This document shows positions 1 through 7,158 of a DNA stretch of 16,946 bases, in pieces (positions within the stretch are counted from its first letter, which is position 1; the number at the start of each line of letters is the position of its first letter). The DNA comes from an uncultured Mycoplasmatota bacterium (lineage in GTDB: Bacteria > Bacillota_I > Bacilli_A > RF39 > UBA660). The DNA lies in assembly GCA_900551525.1 (NCBI GenBank), contig URWD01000027.1, positions 1 to 16,946 on the forward strand, in the 5' to 3' direction. The notes under the pieces are model-generated. The model was given only the letters and a program-made list of their open reading frames with translations. It did not search any database and was not told the origin of the DNA. The translations under genes were made by a program, and so were the position numbers.

Positions 1-652
1 ATCCATTTTTAAATAATTTATCTAAATCAATTTGCATACATGTTGTTGTACCCATAGCTTCAAAATCCATATCATGGATATGAATGTACCCTTCATCATG
101 AGCATCAGCAAATTTTTTCTTCATTAAATATGATTTAGCAAATTCTCTAGAAACATTAGAACCAAATTGAAGCATTGTTCCCATCGCTGAGTTTCCATCT
201 ATGTTTCCATTTTCTCTTTTGGCATCATCTTCTGCGGCACTTTTAAGTGCTAAACCTTCAAGTGTTTTTAAAAATTTATGACTTCTTTTATCATCAGTAA
301 ATGCTTCTCTTGCTCTAGTTCTATTTTCTCTGTAATTTGCAAAATTTTCATAAACATCATCATATTTGTCTTTTTTTAATGTTTCTTCAATTATATCTTG
401 AATATCTTCAATTTTAATGCTTGCTTTTTCTGCATAATCCTTTTCAATTCTTTTAATTACATGACCATATACTTTTTGAATATCATTTGATGAATATTTT
501 AATATTTCGTCATCATCCTCATTTGTGACTTTGATACTATCAAAGCCTTTTTTAATTGCCATGGCTATCTTTGTTCCATTAAAACTTACTTTAGAACCAT
601 TTCTTTTAACCACTTTAATTGTTTCAAAAAATTCTTCTTCCCTATTTGGCAT
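1..652 (-). CDS. nrdD: Anaerobic ribonucleoside-triphosphate reductase, N-terminal part
   Basis: This is the first 217 codons of a class III ribonucleotide reductase; the rest runs off the left edge, so the active-site cysteines and the C-terminal glycyl radical loop are not visible. The enzyme reduces ribonucleoside triphosphates to deoxyribonucleotides without oxygen, using a glycyl radical made by NrdG. Residues about 8-100 look like an ATP-cone allosteric domain (IKVVKRNGSKVSFNGTKIAMAI). The catalytic domain follows, with the NrdD-like stretches KRENGNIDGNSAMGTMLQFG and YIHIHDMDFEAMGTTTCMQI, the latter close to the usual HDLDFYPTGTATCTQID. The ATG at 650-652 is preceded by an AAGGGAAGG ribosome binding site and a good promoter. 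The gene diverges from murC. I am sure of the family; it indicates anaerobic growth. Confidence 0.95.
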   Translation of the reverse strand, partial: MPNREEEFFETIKVVKRNGSKVSFNGTKIAMAIKKGFDSIKVTNEDDDEILKYSSNDIQKVYGHVIKRIEKDYAEKASIKIEDIQDIIEETLKKDKYDDVYENFANYRENRTRAREAFTDDKRSHKFLKTLEGLALKSAAEDDAKRENGNIDGNSAMGTMLQFGSNVSREFAKSYLMKKKFADAHDEGYIHIHDMDFEAMGTTTCMQIDLDKLFKNG

Positions 653-678
653 AATACTTACCTTCCCTTCACAATTTC

Positions 679-707
679 ATTATAGTATATTCTAAAATAA
701 TTGTCTA
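679..707 (-). promoter_or_regulatory. nrdD promoter
   Basis: Reading the minus strand, a TAGACA -35 box (702-707) is followed after 17 bases by a perfect TATAAT -10 box (679-684). Transcription would start near 672, about 20 bases before the nrdD ATG, leaving a short leader that contains the ribosome binding site. I could not find a convincing pair of NrdR boxes here. Confidence 0.75.
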
Positions 708-738
708 TTGAAAATTTACTTTTTATTTTTATCAAAAT

Positions 739-787
739 TTTAAAAATACGAATTTTGGTCCCATTTTTCGTTGTTCGTATTTTTAAA
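739..787. repeat. 14-bp perfect inverted repeat with 21-nt spacer between nrdD and murC
   Basis: The left arm (739-752, TTTAAAAATACGAA) is exactly complementary to the right arm (774-787, TTCGTATTTTTAAA), with a 21-nt spacer. It lies about 30 bp upstream of the nrdD -35 box and about 180 bp upstream of the murC promoter. It could be a two-half-site operator, a hairpin or a small element remnant. No T-run follows either arm outside the stem, so a terminator is unlikely. Confidence 0.6.
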
Positions 788-968
788 CAATTTTACGCGA
801 GTACGCATAATCACTAATAAAAATACACATTTTTAACTTTTCTATAATTTTTGACATTTTTTTACTTTTTGTTATTTTTCATTTTTCGCAAAATTGACAT
901 ATCAACTTTTTACATACAAAAAATCTTAAAATTCAGTTGTTAAAATTTTCCATTTTTTATTCTTTTAC
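788..968. other. AT-rich intergenic DNA with no recognised gene
   Basis: This is the remainder of the 368-bp gap between nrdD and murC. It is extremely A/T-rich with long T runs on the plus strand. Two TTGACA hexamers (near 853 and 894) have no matching -10 box at 16-18 bp. I see no ORF with a ribosome binding site, no tRNA and no clear riboswitch fold. Confidence 0.5.
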
Positions 969-996
969 TTGCGCATTTTCTTTTATTTGCTATAAT
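969..996 (+). promoter_or_regulatory. murC promoter
   Basis: A TTGCGC -35-like box (969-974) and a perfect TATAAT -10 box (991-996) are separated by 16 bp. TGC directly before the -10 makes it an extended -10 promoter. Transcription would start about 18 bases before the murC ATG, leaving room only for the AAGGAAGGG ribosome binding site. Confidence 0.75.
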
Positions 997-1020
997 AAGA
1001 TTATGTAAGGAAGGGATTTT

Positions 1021-2379
1021 ATGTTTAATAATAAAAAAATACATTTAATAGGTATCGGAGGCATAAGTATGAGTAGCATTGCATTAATGCTAAAAAATAT
1101 GAATGTTTTAGTTACTGGTAGTGATATAAATGAAACGGATATTACTAAAAGTTTAAATGAATCTGGAATTAAAGTTTTATATGGTCATCACCCAGAATTA
1201 GTTAAAGATGCTGATATTATAGTTTATACAGCTGCTATTCATGAAGATGACCCAGAAAGAAAAGAAGCTAAAATTTTGGATAAACCAGTCTTTGAAAGAG
1301 CAGAATTTTTAGGAATGCTTATGAAAGAATTTAAAAATTCTTTATGTGTATCAGGAACTCATGGTAAAAGTACCACAACTGGAATGCTTAGTTTAATATT
1401 TTTGGAAGCTGGTCTTAATCCAACAATTCAAGTCGGCGCTATAATGCCTGAAATAAATGGCAACACTCATCTTGGTAATCACGATTATTTTGTTATGGAA
1501 GCTTGTGAATATGTTGATTCATTTTTACATTTTCATCCAACTAGCGCTATCATAACTAATATTGATAATGATCATTTAGATTATTTTAAAAATTTAGACA
1601 ATATCAAAAAATCATTTTATAAATATGCTAGCTTACTTCCAGAAAATGGTTATCTTGTAAAGAATAATGATGATGAAAACTCAAATGAATTAGATAAATA
1701 CACTAAAGCTAAAGTAATTACTTACGGTATAAATAAAGAATCAAATTATATGGCTAAAAACATTACGTGTAATTCTCTAGGTCATTATTCTTATGATTTA
1801 TATAAAGATAATAATTTTTTAATAACTATTAACCTAAATATTAATGGATATCATAATATATATAATTCTCTAGCAGCTTTTGCACTTGCGCATGAATATA
1901 TTTTAGATGTAAATATAATTAAAAATGCTATAGAAAAATATCATGGTGTTGGTCGAAGATTTGAATATCTTGGAAAATATAATGGTGCATATATTTATGA
2001 TGATTATGCCCACCATCCATCTGAAATTAAAACAACTCTAGAAAGTGTTAAAAGTGTAAAACATAAATCTTCTTGGGCAGTATTTCAATCACATACCTAT
2101 TCAAGAACAAAAGAACACTTAGATGCTTTTGCAGATGTCTTAGCAAATTTTGACCATGTAATTATTGCCAAAATATATCCAGCTAGAGAAATTAATGCTT
2201 TTAATATTTCCGAAGAAATGTTAGTGGATAAAATAAAGGATAAAAACCCAAATGTTATTTATATAGATGACTTTGATAAAATTGTAGAATTTTTAAAAGA
2301 AAATGTTAAAGAAGAAGATTTAGTAATAACAATTGGTGCTGGTCCGATAAATTATGTATCAAAAAAACTTGTAGATTAA
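1021..2379 (+). CDS. murC: UDP-N-acetylmuramate--L-alanine ligase
   Basis: MurC is the cytoplasmic Mur ligase that uses ATP to attach L-alanine to UDP-MurNAc, the first step in building the peptidoglycan stem peptide. The 452 residues match the usual MurC length. Visible motifs are an N-terminal Rossmann-like UDP-binding loop GIGGISM (11-17), the ATP P-loop SGTHGKSTTT (111-120), the central EACEYVDSFLHFHPTSAIIT with TNIDNDHLDYF, and the C-terminal DDYAHHPSEI and FQSHTYSRT motifs typical of MurC rather than MurD, MurE or MurF. The ATG follows AAGGAAGGG at good spacing. The gene stands alone with its own promoter and a terminator overlapping its stop. Its presence shows the organism makes a cell wall. 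Confidence 0.95.
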   Translation: MFNNKKIHLIGIGGISMSSIALMLKNMNVLVTGSDINETDITKSLNESGIKVLYGHHPELVKDADIIVYTAAIHEDDPERKEAKILDKPVFERAEFLGMLMKEFKNSLCVSGTHGKSTTTGMLSLIFLEAGLNPTIQVGAIMPEINGNTHLGNHDYFVMEACEYVDSFLHFHPTSAIITNIDNDHLDYFKNLDNIKKSFYKYASLLPENGYLVKNNDDENSNELDKYTKAKVITYGINKESNYMAKNITCNSLGHYSYDLYKDNNFLITINLNINGYHNIYNSLAAFALAHEYILDVNIIKNAIEKYHGVGRRFEYLGKYNGAYIYDDYAHHPSEIKTTLESVKSVKHKSSWAVFQSHTYSRTKEHLDAFADVLANFDHVIIAKIYPAREINAFNISEEMLVDKIKDKNPNVIYIDDFDKIVEFLKENVKEEDLVITIGAGPINYVSKKLVD

Positions 2380-2395
2380 TTTTCTACAAGCTTTT
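2361..2395. terminator. Bidirectional intrinsic terminator shared by murC and dusB
   Basis: An 8-bp perfect stem (CTTGTAGA 2368-2375, TCTACAAG 2383-2390) with a 7-nt loop is followed on the plus strand by C and a T-run (2392-2396). On the minus strand it is followed by seven Ts (complement of 2361-2367). It therefore ends both convergent units. The murC stop TAA lies in the loop and the dusB stop TAG (2384-2386) lies in the right arm; only four bases separate the two stops. Confidence 0.9.
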
Positions 2396-3367
2396 TATTT
2401 GATTTCTATAACTTTCTAAAATATTTATTATTTCTTCTCTTCTTTTTCCTTTACATACTAAATTTTTAATATTACTTGCATCAGGCATACCTTTTAAATA
2501 GTTAAGTAAATGCATGCGCATTTCTAAGACAGCTTGTCTTTCACTTTTATCTTCACATAACTTATTTAAATGATACTCCATCATATCAAGTTTTTCATCA
2601 TAACTTATTTTTACAGGTTCTAATCCATTTTCTAAATAATTCTTGCATTCTTTAATAAGCCAAGGATTACCAAGAAGACCTCTACCAATCATAACTGCAG
2701 CGCATCCTGTTTCATCAAGCATCCTTTTAGCATCATAACATGAAAGTACATCACCATTTCCAATCACAGGAATTGAAACATTTTGGACAACTTCTTTAAT
2801 TATATTCCAATCTGCTTTACCAGAATAACCTTGAGCTCTTGTTCTAGCATGCACAGTTATAGCACTAGCACCACTTTCTTCACATATTTTAGCTATTTCT
2901 ACAGCATTAATGCTATTTGCATCCCAACCACTTCTTATTTTAACAGTAACTGGAACATTTACAGCATTTACAACAGCTTTAACTATTTCTCCGACCTTCT
3001 CAGGATTTTTTAAAAGGGCACTTCCCGCTTGATTTTTTATTGCCACTTTAGGCACTGGACACCCCATATTTATATCAATGATGTCTGGATGCATTTTTTC
3101 TTCTACGATTTTAGCAGCTTCCACAAAAGAATTTATATCACTTCCAAATATTTGCTGACTAATTGGTCTTTCATCATCATTCATTTTAAGTAGTTCAAAA
3201 GTCTTTTCATTTCCATAAGTTATAGCTTTATCACTTACCATTTCTGCAACAACTAGTGATGCTCCCATAGTTTTGCAAATTCTTCTAAAAGTCATGTTGC
3301 TTATACCAGCCATTGGTGCTACAACAATTTGGCCATTAATTTTAACATTTCCAATATAAAAACTCAT
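2384..3367 (-). CDS. dusB: tRNA-dihydrouridine synthase, DusB type
   Basis: This is an FMN-dependent enzyme that reduces specific uridines in the tRNA D-loop to dihydrouridine using NADPH. The 327 residues form the usual TIM barrel plus helical C-terminal domain. Visible motifs are the N-terminal VAPMAGISNMTFRRI, the catalytic cysteine C103 in DINMGCPVPKV, TVKIRSGW, ITVHARTRAQGYSGKADW, and the FMN phosphate-binding IPVIGNGDV and MIGRGLLGNPW segments. These fit DusB rather than DusA or DusC, though the exact tRNA position modified is inferred. Its ATG overlaps the TGA stop of the upstream PduL-like gene by four bases (ATGA), suggesting translational coupling. It is last in a three-gene operon and ends at the bidirectional terminator. 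Confidence 0.93.
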   Translation of the reverse strand: MSFYIGNVKINGQIVVAPMAGISNMTFRRICKTMGASLVVAEMVSDKAITYGNEKTFELLKMNDDERPISQQIFGSDINSFVEAAKIVEEKMHPDIIDINMGCPVPKVAIKNQAGSALLKNPEKVGEIVKAVVNAVNVPVTVKIRSGWDANSINAVEIAKICEESGASAITVHARTRAQGYSGKADWNIIKEVVQNVSIPVIGNGDVLSCYDAKRMLDETGCAAVMIGRGLLGNPWLIKECKNYLENGLEPVKISYDEKLDMMEYHLNKLCEDKSERQAVLEMRMHLLNYLKGMPDASNIKNLVCKGKRREEIINILESYRNQIKSL

Positions 3368-3924
3368 TTTTTCAAAACTCCAATATCACCTGGATTAATT
3401 AAAAACGCATTAGCATCATCAGTATCCAAATGAACTTCATAAAAGCCATTATCACTAACCTTAGCATGAACTTCTATTTCACCTGGTTTAATTCCACCTA
3501 TTTCAAGTTTTAATACTTCATCATCCTTTACTTTATACTTTAATGCATCTGCGGGACTAAAATGTACATGTCTTTCAGCAATTATTGCAAAATTTCCCGT
3601 AATAGAACCTTTATCAGTTTCAATAGTAATCATATCTGCCCCATCCAAGTTACCACTTTTTCTAACCGGAGGCTTAAGTCCTAATAATCTTGCATCACTT
3701 GCAGATATTTCTACTTGATTATAATTTCTTTCTGGTCCAATAACTCTAACATTTTCTATTTTTTTATCACCATTTCTAATGGTTACAACTTCTTCTGCAG
3801 CATAATTGCCAATTTGATTAAGCATTCTTTTTATATGTAAAGGATGATCAAATAATTTATCTATATTTTCTTTTGTTAGATGCAAATGTCTTGCACTAAT
3901 ATTTATTGATACTTTTTCTTCCAT
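3364..3924 (-). CDS. pduL: PduL-type phosphate acyltransferase (phosphotransacetylase)
   Basis: PduL enzymes interconvert acyl-CoA plus phosphate with acyl phosphate plus CoA, so the protein probably serves acetyl-CoA/acetyl-phosphate metabolism and, with acetate kinase, ATP formation. The 186 residues show the two PduL barrels. Zinc-ligand histidines are visible at H13 and H15 (ISARHLHLT), H119 and H121 (ERHVHFSPADA) and H165 (VHLDTDDANAF). The core begins almost at residue 1, without the N-terminal encapsulation peptide of microcompartment PduL, and no shell genes are nearby, so a free cytosolic enzyme is likely. It starts three bases after the upstream stop with a GGAG ribosome binding site and overlaps dusB by four bases. 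Substrate preference (acetyl or propionyl) cannot be read from sequence. Confidence 0.92.
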   Translation of the reverse strand: MEEKVSINISARHLHLTKENIDKLFDHPLHIKRMLNQIGNYAAEEVVTIRNGDKKIENVRVIGPERNYNQVEISASDARLLGLKPPVRKSGNLDGADMITIETDKGSITGNFAIIAERHVHFSPADALKYKVKDDEVLKLEIGGIKPGEIEVHAKVSDNGFYEVHLDTDDANAFLINPGDIGVLKK

Positions 3925-3927
3925 ATT

Positions 3928-4545
3928 TTAATTCTCCATTTCTATTGTTTCACAATTTATTACTTTACCTTTTTCTAATTCTAATTTTATTATATCAATA
4001 TTCTGTTCTACATCATCTAAAATAACTTTATCATTAAAGCTTAATATTAATCTGTCATCTAAATTATAACCTTTTTCTAATTTATCTAACAAATAACCCA
4101 TGATAGCACTTTTCTGAGTAAATATAACTATATTTTTATTACTATTTTTCTTTAATATTCTATCTATGGCTATATTCATTCTTTTATTTACATCTGATAA
4201 ACTTTCGCCGCGATTGAATTTAAACTCAAAATTTCTTTCTTGCATAAATCTAAGCATCTTAATATTTCTTTTACCTAAGTCACCAAGTCTTAAATCATTT
4301 AAAAATGAATTTATTATAATTTCTTTCTTTTTTAATGATGCATAGTACTTAGCACAATCAATACTTGATGCATAACTTGATGAATATATAATATCAGCAT
4401 CTATTTTTTTTGCAAGTTTAACTGCTAATTTTTCGCCTTCGATTGAAAGTGGTCTATTTATTCTTTTACTTTCTATTTTTTCATCTGTTTCATATGATAT
4501 ATCCTCAACCACTAAATTATTACTTATCAAATAAAGTATCATCAT
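3928..4545 (-). CDS. Degenerate histidine-phosphatase-like protein, probable pseudoenzyme
   Basis: The 205-residue protein follows the histidine phosphatase (phosphoglycerate mutase-like) layout: an N-terminal LYLI strand, RPLSIEGEKLAVKLAKKI, DADIIYSSSYASSIDCA, the GESLSDVNKRM segment and a C-terminal NIVIFTQKSAI strand. Every expected catalytic residue is changed. The RHG motif is S8-N9-N10, the second arginine (usual SSPLxRAxQTA) is S61, and the second histidine (usual SHG) is Q145. It is therefore probably inactive as a phosphatase and may bind a ligand or partner. The reading frame is intact, so it looks retained rather than decaying. It begins MM; the AAAGGTG ribosome binding site suits either ATG, the second (4540-4542) having the more usual spacing. 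It is first gene of the operon with pduL and dusB. Confidence 0.75.
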   Translation of the reverse strand: MMILYLISNNLVVEDISYETDEKIESKRINRPLSIEGEKLAVKLAKKIDADIIYSSSYASSIDCAKYYASLKKKEIIINSFLNDLRLGDLGKRNIKMLRFMQERNFEFKFNRGESLSDVNKRMNIAIDRILKKNSNKNIVIFTQKSAIMGYLLDKLEKGYNLDDRLILSFNDKVILDDVEQNIDIIKLELEKGKVINCETIEMEN

Positions 4546-4559
4546 TTATCACCTTTTTA

Positions 4560-4588
4560 ATTTTATCAAATAAATTAGTTATTGACAA
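4560..4588 (-). promoter_or_regulatory. Promoter of the phosphatase-like/pduL/dusB operon
   Basis: Reading the minus strand, TTGTCA (4583-4588) is followed after 17 bases by TAAAAT (4560-4565). The -35 box overlaps the TTGACA of the divergent rnr promoter, because TTGACAA reads TTGTCAA on the other strand. The two polymerases would compete for the same DNA. Confidence 0.6.
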
Positions 4589-4610
4589 TACTTTCAAAAT
4601 AAACTATATT
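4582..4610 (+). promoter_or_regulatory. Promoter of the RNase R gene
   Basis: A consensus TTGACA -35 box (4582-4587) and a TATATT -10 box (4605-4610) are separated by exactly 17 bp, followed by a GTGGGTGG ribosome binding site just before the ATG at 4631. This is the strongest plus-strand promoter seen in the window. Confidence 0.8.
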
Positions 4611-4630
4611 AATGTTGTGGGTGGTATGTT

Positions 4631-7114
4631 ATGAAAAAAGAATTAGTTGAATTATTTAAACCAAATCCAAAGAGCTTAACACTTAATGATATTAAGAATG
4701 CCCTTGGATATAAAACAATCACTAACGTTCAAAAACGTCATATTGTTAAAAACTTACTTAAATTAGAATTAGATGGAAAAATATATTACGATTTTGTTAA
4801 TAATTGTTATTATGTGTTTCCGTCTAATTTTTTTGTTTCAAAAGTTAATAAAATTGTTGATGGAAAAATTACTTTTGGCATTAATGGTGAACTTGTGGAA
4901 ATGCAAGTTAATAATTCTAGTGCTAAGAAAAAAGATTATATAATTGTTAAAAAAGAACATGATGGTTATAAACTAGTTAAAGTTATTGGCAAAGCTCAGG
5001 AACTTGATAATGTTGATGATTTAGAAAAAATATATAGTTTATTTAATCCTTATTCTGCTTCTTTTACATTTAAGGAATTACTTAGAATAACCAAGGCTGA
5101 TGAAAAAGAATTACGGAGTGCTTTGAAAGAGTTAGAAAATGAAGGAATTGCTTATTATGATCCTGAATATGAAGTTTATAGAACTATGCCATCAAATTAT
5201 TTTGTTACAACTGCTGAAGTAACTAGAAAAAATTTTTATATTGTTAATTTTAATGGCATTACCTATACTTTACCTTATGAAAATACATCTGGAATTCTTC
5301 CCTTCGACAAAGTTCTTTTAAAAAAGGAAAAGAAAAACATTTCATTAGTTAAAATAATTAAAAGAGCTAATCCTGAAATAGTATGTGAAGTTTTAGAAGA
5401 TGGAAACATTAAAATGGTTGGTAATACTAATATTAAGATTAAATGTACAGATAAAGACTTTCTAAAACTTAGATTACCAGTGGGAACTAGATTTTTAGGT
5501 AAAATAAGTGCTGAAAAATATAATAATTATTATGATATTAATTTTGTTGAGGTTTTAGGACATAAAAATGATGTAAATGCTGAGCTTGAAGCTATAAATT
5601 ATAATAATGGTTTTAAAGTAAGATATTCTAAAGAAGAAATTGATCAAGTTTATAGCTTACCTACTGAAGTTACGGAAGAAGATAAAAAAGGTCGTGTTGA
5701 TTTAACAGATGAAAACATAGTTACAATTGATGGAGCCCATACTAAAGATATGGATGATGCTGTAGGTATAACAAAGAAACCAAACGGCAATTATTTATTA
5801 AAAGTATCGATTTCCCATGTTTCACGTTATATAAAATATAATAGTCCTTTATTTATGAGAGCCTGTCATAATACTACGAGTGTTTACTTAATAGATAGTG
5901 TAAATCATATGCTTCATCCACAAATTTCAAATGGCATATGTTCTTTAAATCCAAATGTGGAAAGACTTACAAAAACATATCAAATTGAAATTAATCCTAA
6001 AGGTGAAATTGTAGATTTTACTTTCTTTGATAGTGTTATTAAGTCAAAAAAGAAAATGACTTATGAAGATTGTAATGAAATATTTGAAAATAATGTTGTT
6101 CCAGATGGTTATGAACCTTTTGTAAATGATTTATTACTTATGCAGGAACTTGCACAAATTATTGAAAATCGTCGTAAGGAAAATGGAGCTTTAGATTTTG
6201 GCAATAGTGAAATTGAATTCATTTTAGATGATGATGGCACTATACTTGATGTTACGCATCGTCATCAAGGACCTGCAGAAAAGTTAATTGAAAACTTTAT
6301 GGTAGTCACAAATGAAGCTTTAGCTGAATACATGTATAACTTAGGTATAGAATTTGTGTATAGAAACCATGAAATACCATATGATGATAAAGTAAAAGAA
6401 GTTGTTAAATTAATTACTTCGATGGGCTATCGGGTTGATGCTATAGAAAATAGTGATGACCCACATGTCATGCAGGCTGTTATTAATAGTTTAAATTCTA
6501 AAGAGGAATTCTTTATTCTTTCTTCCCTACTTTTAAGGTCAATGCAAAAAGCATATTTTAGTACCGAAAACAAAGGGCATTATGGTCTAGCTTTAAATGC
6601 TTATTCTCAAACTACTTCACCAATAAGAAGACTTATGGATTTAATTATTGAATATATTTTAGATAATATTGATAAAATATATGATGGAACAATTGATATG
6701 GAGAAACTTAAAACTTCACTTAATGGTTTATGTGAAAGAGCATCAATGATGGAAAGATGTGCTGATAAAGCTGAATATGAAGCAAATAAACTTTACATGA
6801 TTGATTATGTTTTAAAACGTCAAGATACGGAATTTGATGGATATATTCAAGAAATTACTCCAAGATATATGGTTGTTAAAACTAAAGAATTAATCGAAGG
6901 TATTGTTTATTTTGATGACATTTTGGATGGCAATTATGATTATAATCCTGATTGTAAATGGTTAGAAAATCCGAGTACTAGACATAGACTTATGATTGGT
7001 AGCAAACTTAAACTACATTTTAAAGAAGCTAACAGAGAATATAGACTATTAAAATTTAATGCTGAAGTTAATACTTTAGAAAGAGAAATGACACTTACAA
7101 GAACAAAGAATTAA
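4631..7114 (+). CDS. rnr: RNase R-like 3'-5' exoribonuclease (RNase II/RNB family)
   Basis: RNase R degrades structured RNA from the 3' end in mRNA decay, rRNA quality control and tmRNA-linked trans-translation. The 827 residues match its usual length. Domains in order are two N-terminal winged-helix-containing modules (residues 8-120 and 137-243), a cold-shock-like region (about 245-310), the RNB catalytic domain from about 355, and a C-terminal S1 domain (about 745-815, starting FDGYIQEITPRYMVV). The four catalytic aspartates are D367, D373, D375 and D376 in TIDGAHTKDMDDAV. The later motifs ENKGHYGLALNAYSQTTSPIRRLMDL are present, with Q replacing the usual H before TSPIRR. The two N-terminal modules resemble each other, pointing to an internal duplication. 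There is no lysine-rich C-terminal tail. It is monocistronic with its own promoter and terminator. Confidence 0.93.
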   Translation: MKKELVELFKPNPKSLTLNDIKNALGYKTITNVQKRHIVKNLLKLELDGKIYYDFVNNCYYVFPSNFFVSKVNKIVDGKITFGINGELVEMQVNNSSAKKKDYIIVKKEHDGYKLVKVIGKAQELDNVDDLEKIYSLFNPYSASFTFKELLRITKADEKELRSALKELENEGIAYYDPEYEVYRTMPSNYFVTTAEVTRKNFYIVNFNGITYTLPYENTSGILPFDKVLLKKEKKNISLVKIIKRANPEIVCEVLEDGNIKMVGNTNIKIKCTDKDFLKLRLPVGTRFLGKISAEKYNNYYDINFVEVLGHKNDVNAELEAINYNNGFKVRYSKEEIDQVYSLPTEVTEEDKKGRVDLTDENIVTIDGAHTKDMDDAVGITKKPNGNYLLKVSISHVSRYIKYNSPLFMRACHNTTSVYLIDSVNHMLHPQISNGICSLNPNVERLTKTYQIEINPKGEIVDFTFFDSVIKSKKKMTYEDCNEIFENNVVPDGYEPFVNDLLLMQELAQIIENRRKENGALDFGNSEIEFILDDDGTILDVTHRHQGPAEKLIENFMVVTNEALAEYMYNLGIEFVYRNHEIPYDDKVKEVVKLITSMGYRVDAIENSDDPHVMQAVINSLNSKEEFFILSSLLLRSMQKAYFSTENKGHYGLALNAYSQTTSPIRRLMDLIIEYILDNIDKIYDGTIDMEKLKTSLNGLCERASMMERCADKAEYEANKLYMIDYVLKRQDTEFDGYIQEITPRYMVVKTKELIEGIVYFDDILDGNYDYNPDCKWLENPSTRHRLMIGSKLKLHFKEANREYRLLKFNAEVNTLEREMTLTRTKN

Positions 7115-7128
7115 TTTCTTTGTTTTTT
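7102..7128 (+). terminator. rnr intrinsic terminator
   Basis: A 9-bp perfect stem (AACAAAGAA 7102-7110, TTCTTTGTT 7116-7124) with a five-base loop runs into a six-base T tract (7123-7128). The rnr stop codon TAA (7112-7114) lies inside the loop. Confidence 0.85.
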
Positions 7129-7133
7129 ATTTT

Positions 7134-7158
7134 ATAAAAAAAGACTTGGTATCAAGCC
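7134..7158 (-). terminator. Terminator of the sulfatase/asnB/rmuC operon
   Basis: On the minus strand a six-pair stem (7153-7158 with 7143-7148, including one G-T pair) closes a four-base loop and runs straight into seven Ts (complement of 7136-7142). It starts at the last base of the rmuC stop codon and faces the rnr terminator, so the convergent units have separate, abutting terminators. Confidence 0.8.

Noticed and set aside
679..710. NrdR boxes in the nrdD promoter
   Set aside because: The ATATA-containing stretch near the -10 box only loosely resembles the NrdR consensus and no paired second box at the usual spacing was found.
2783..3013. Plus-strand ORF of 76 codons inside dusB
   Set aside because: It is antisense to the conserved Dus core, has Ser/Tyr/Phe/Ile-rich composition typical of an antisense reading of AT-rich coding DNA, and has no ribosome binding site.
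3364..3367. Use of TGA as tryptophan (mycoplasma code), considered because of the low GC
   Set aside because: TGA ends the PduL-like gene in an ATGA overlap and again at 16049-16052, and the proteins keep family-typical ends, so TGA is a stop here.
4443..4634. Plus-strand ORF of 63 codons ending at the rnr start
   Set aside because: Most of it is antisense to the phosphatase-like gene and it runs across the divergent promoters, so it would start upstream of any plausible transcript.
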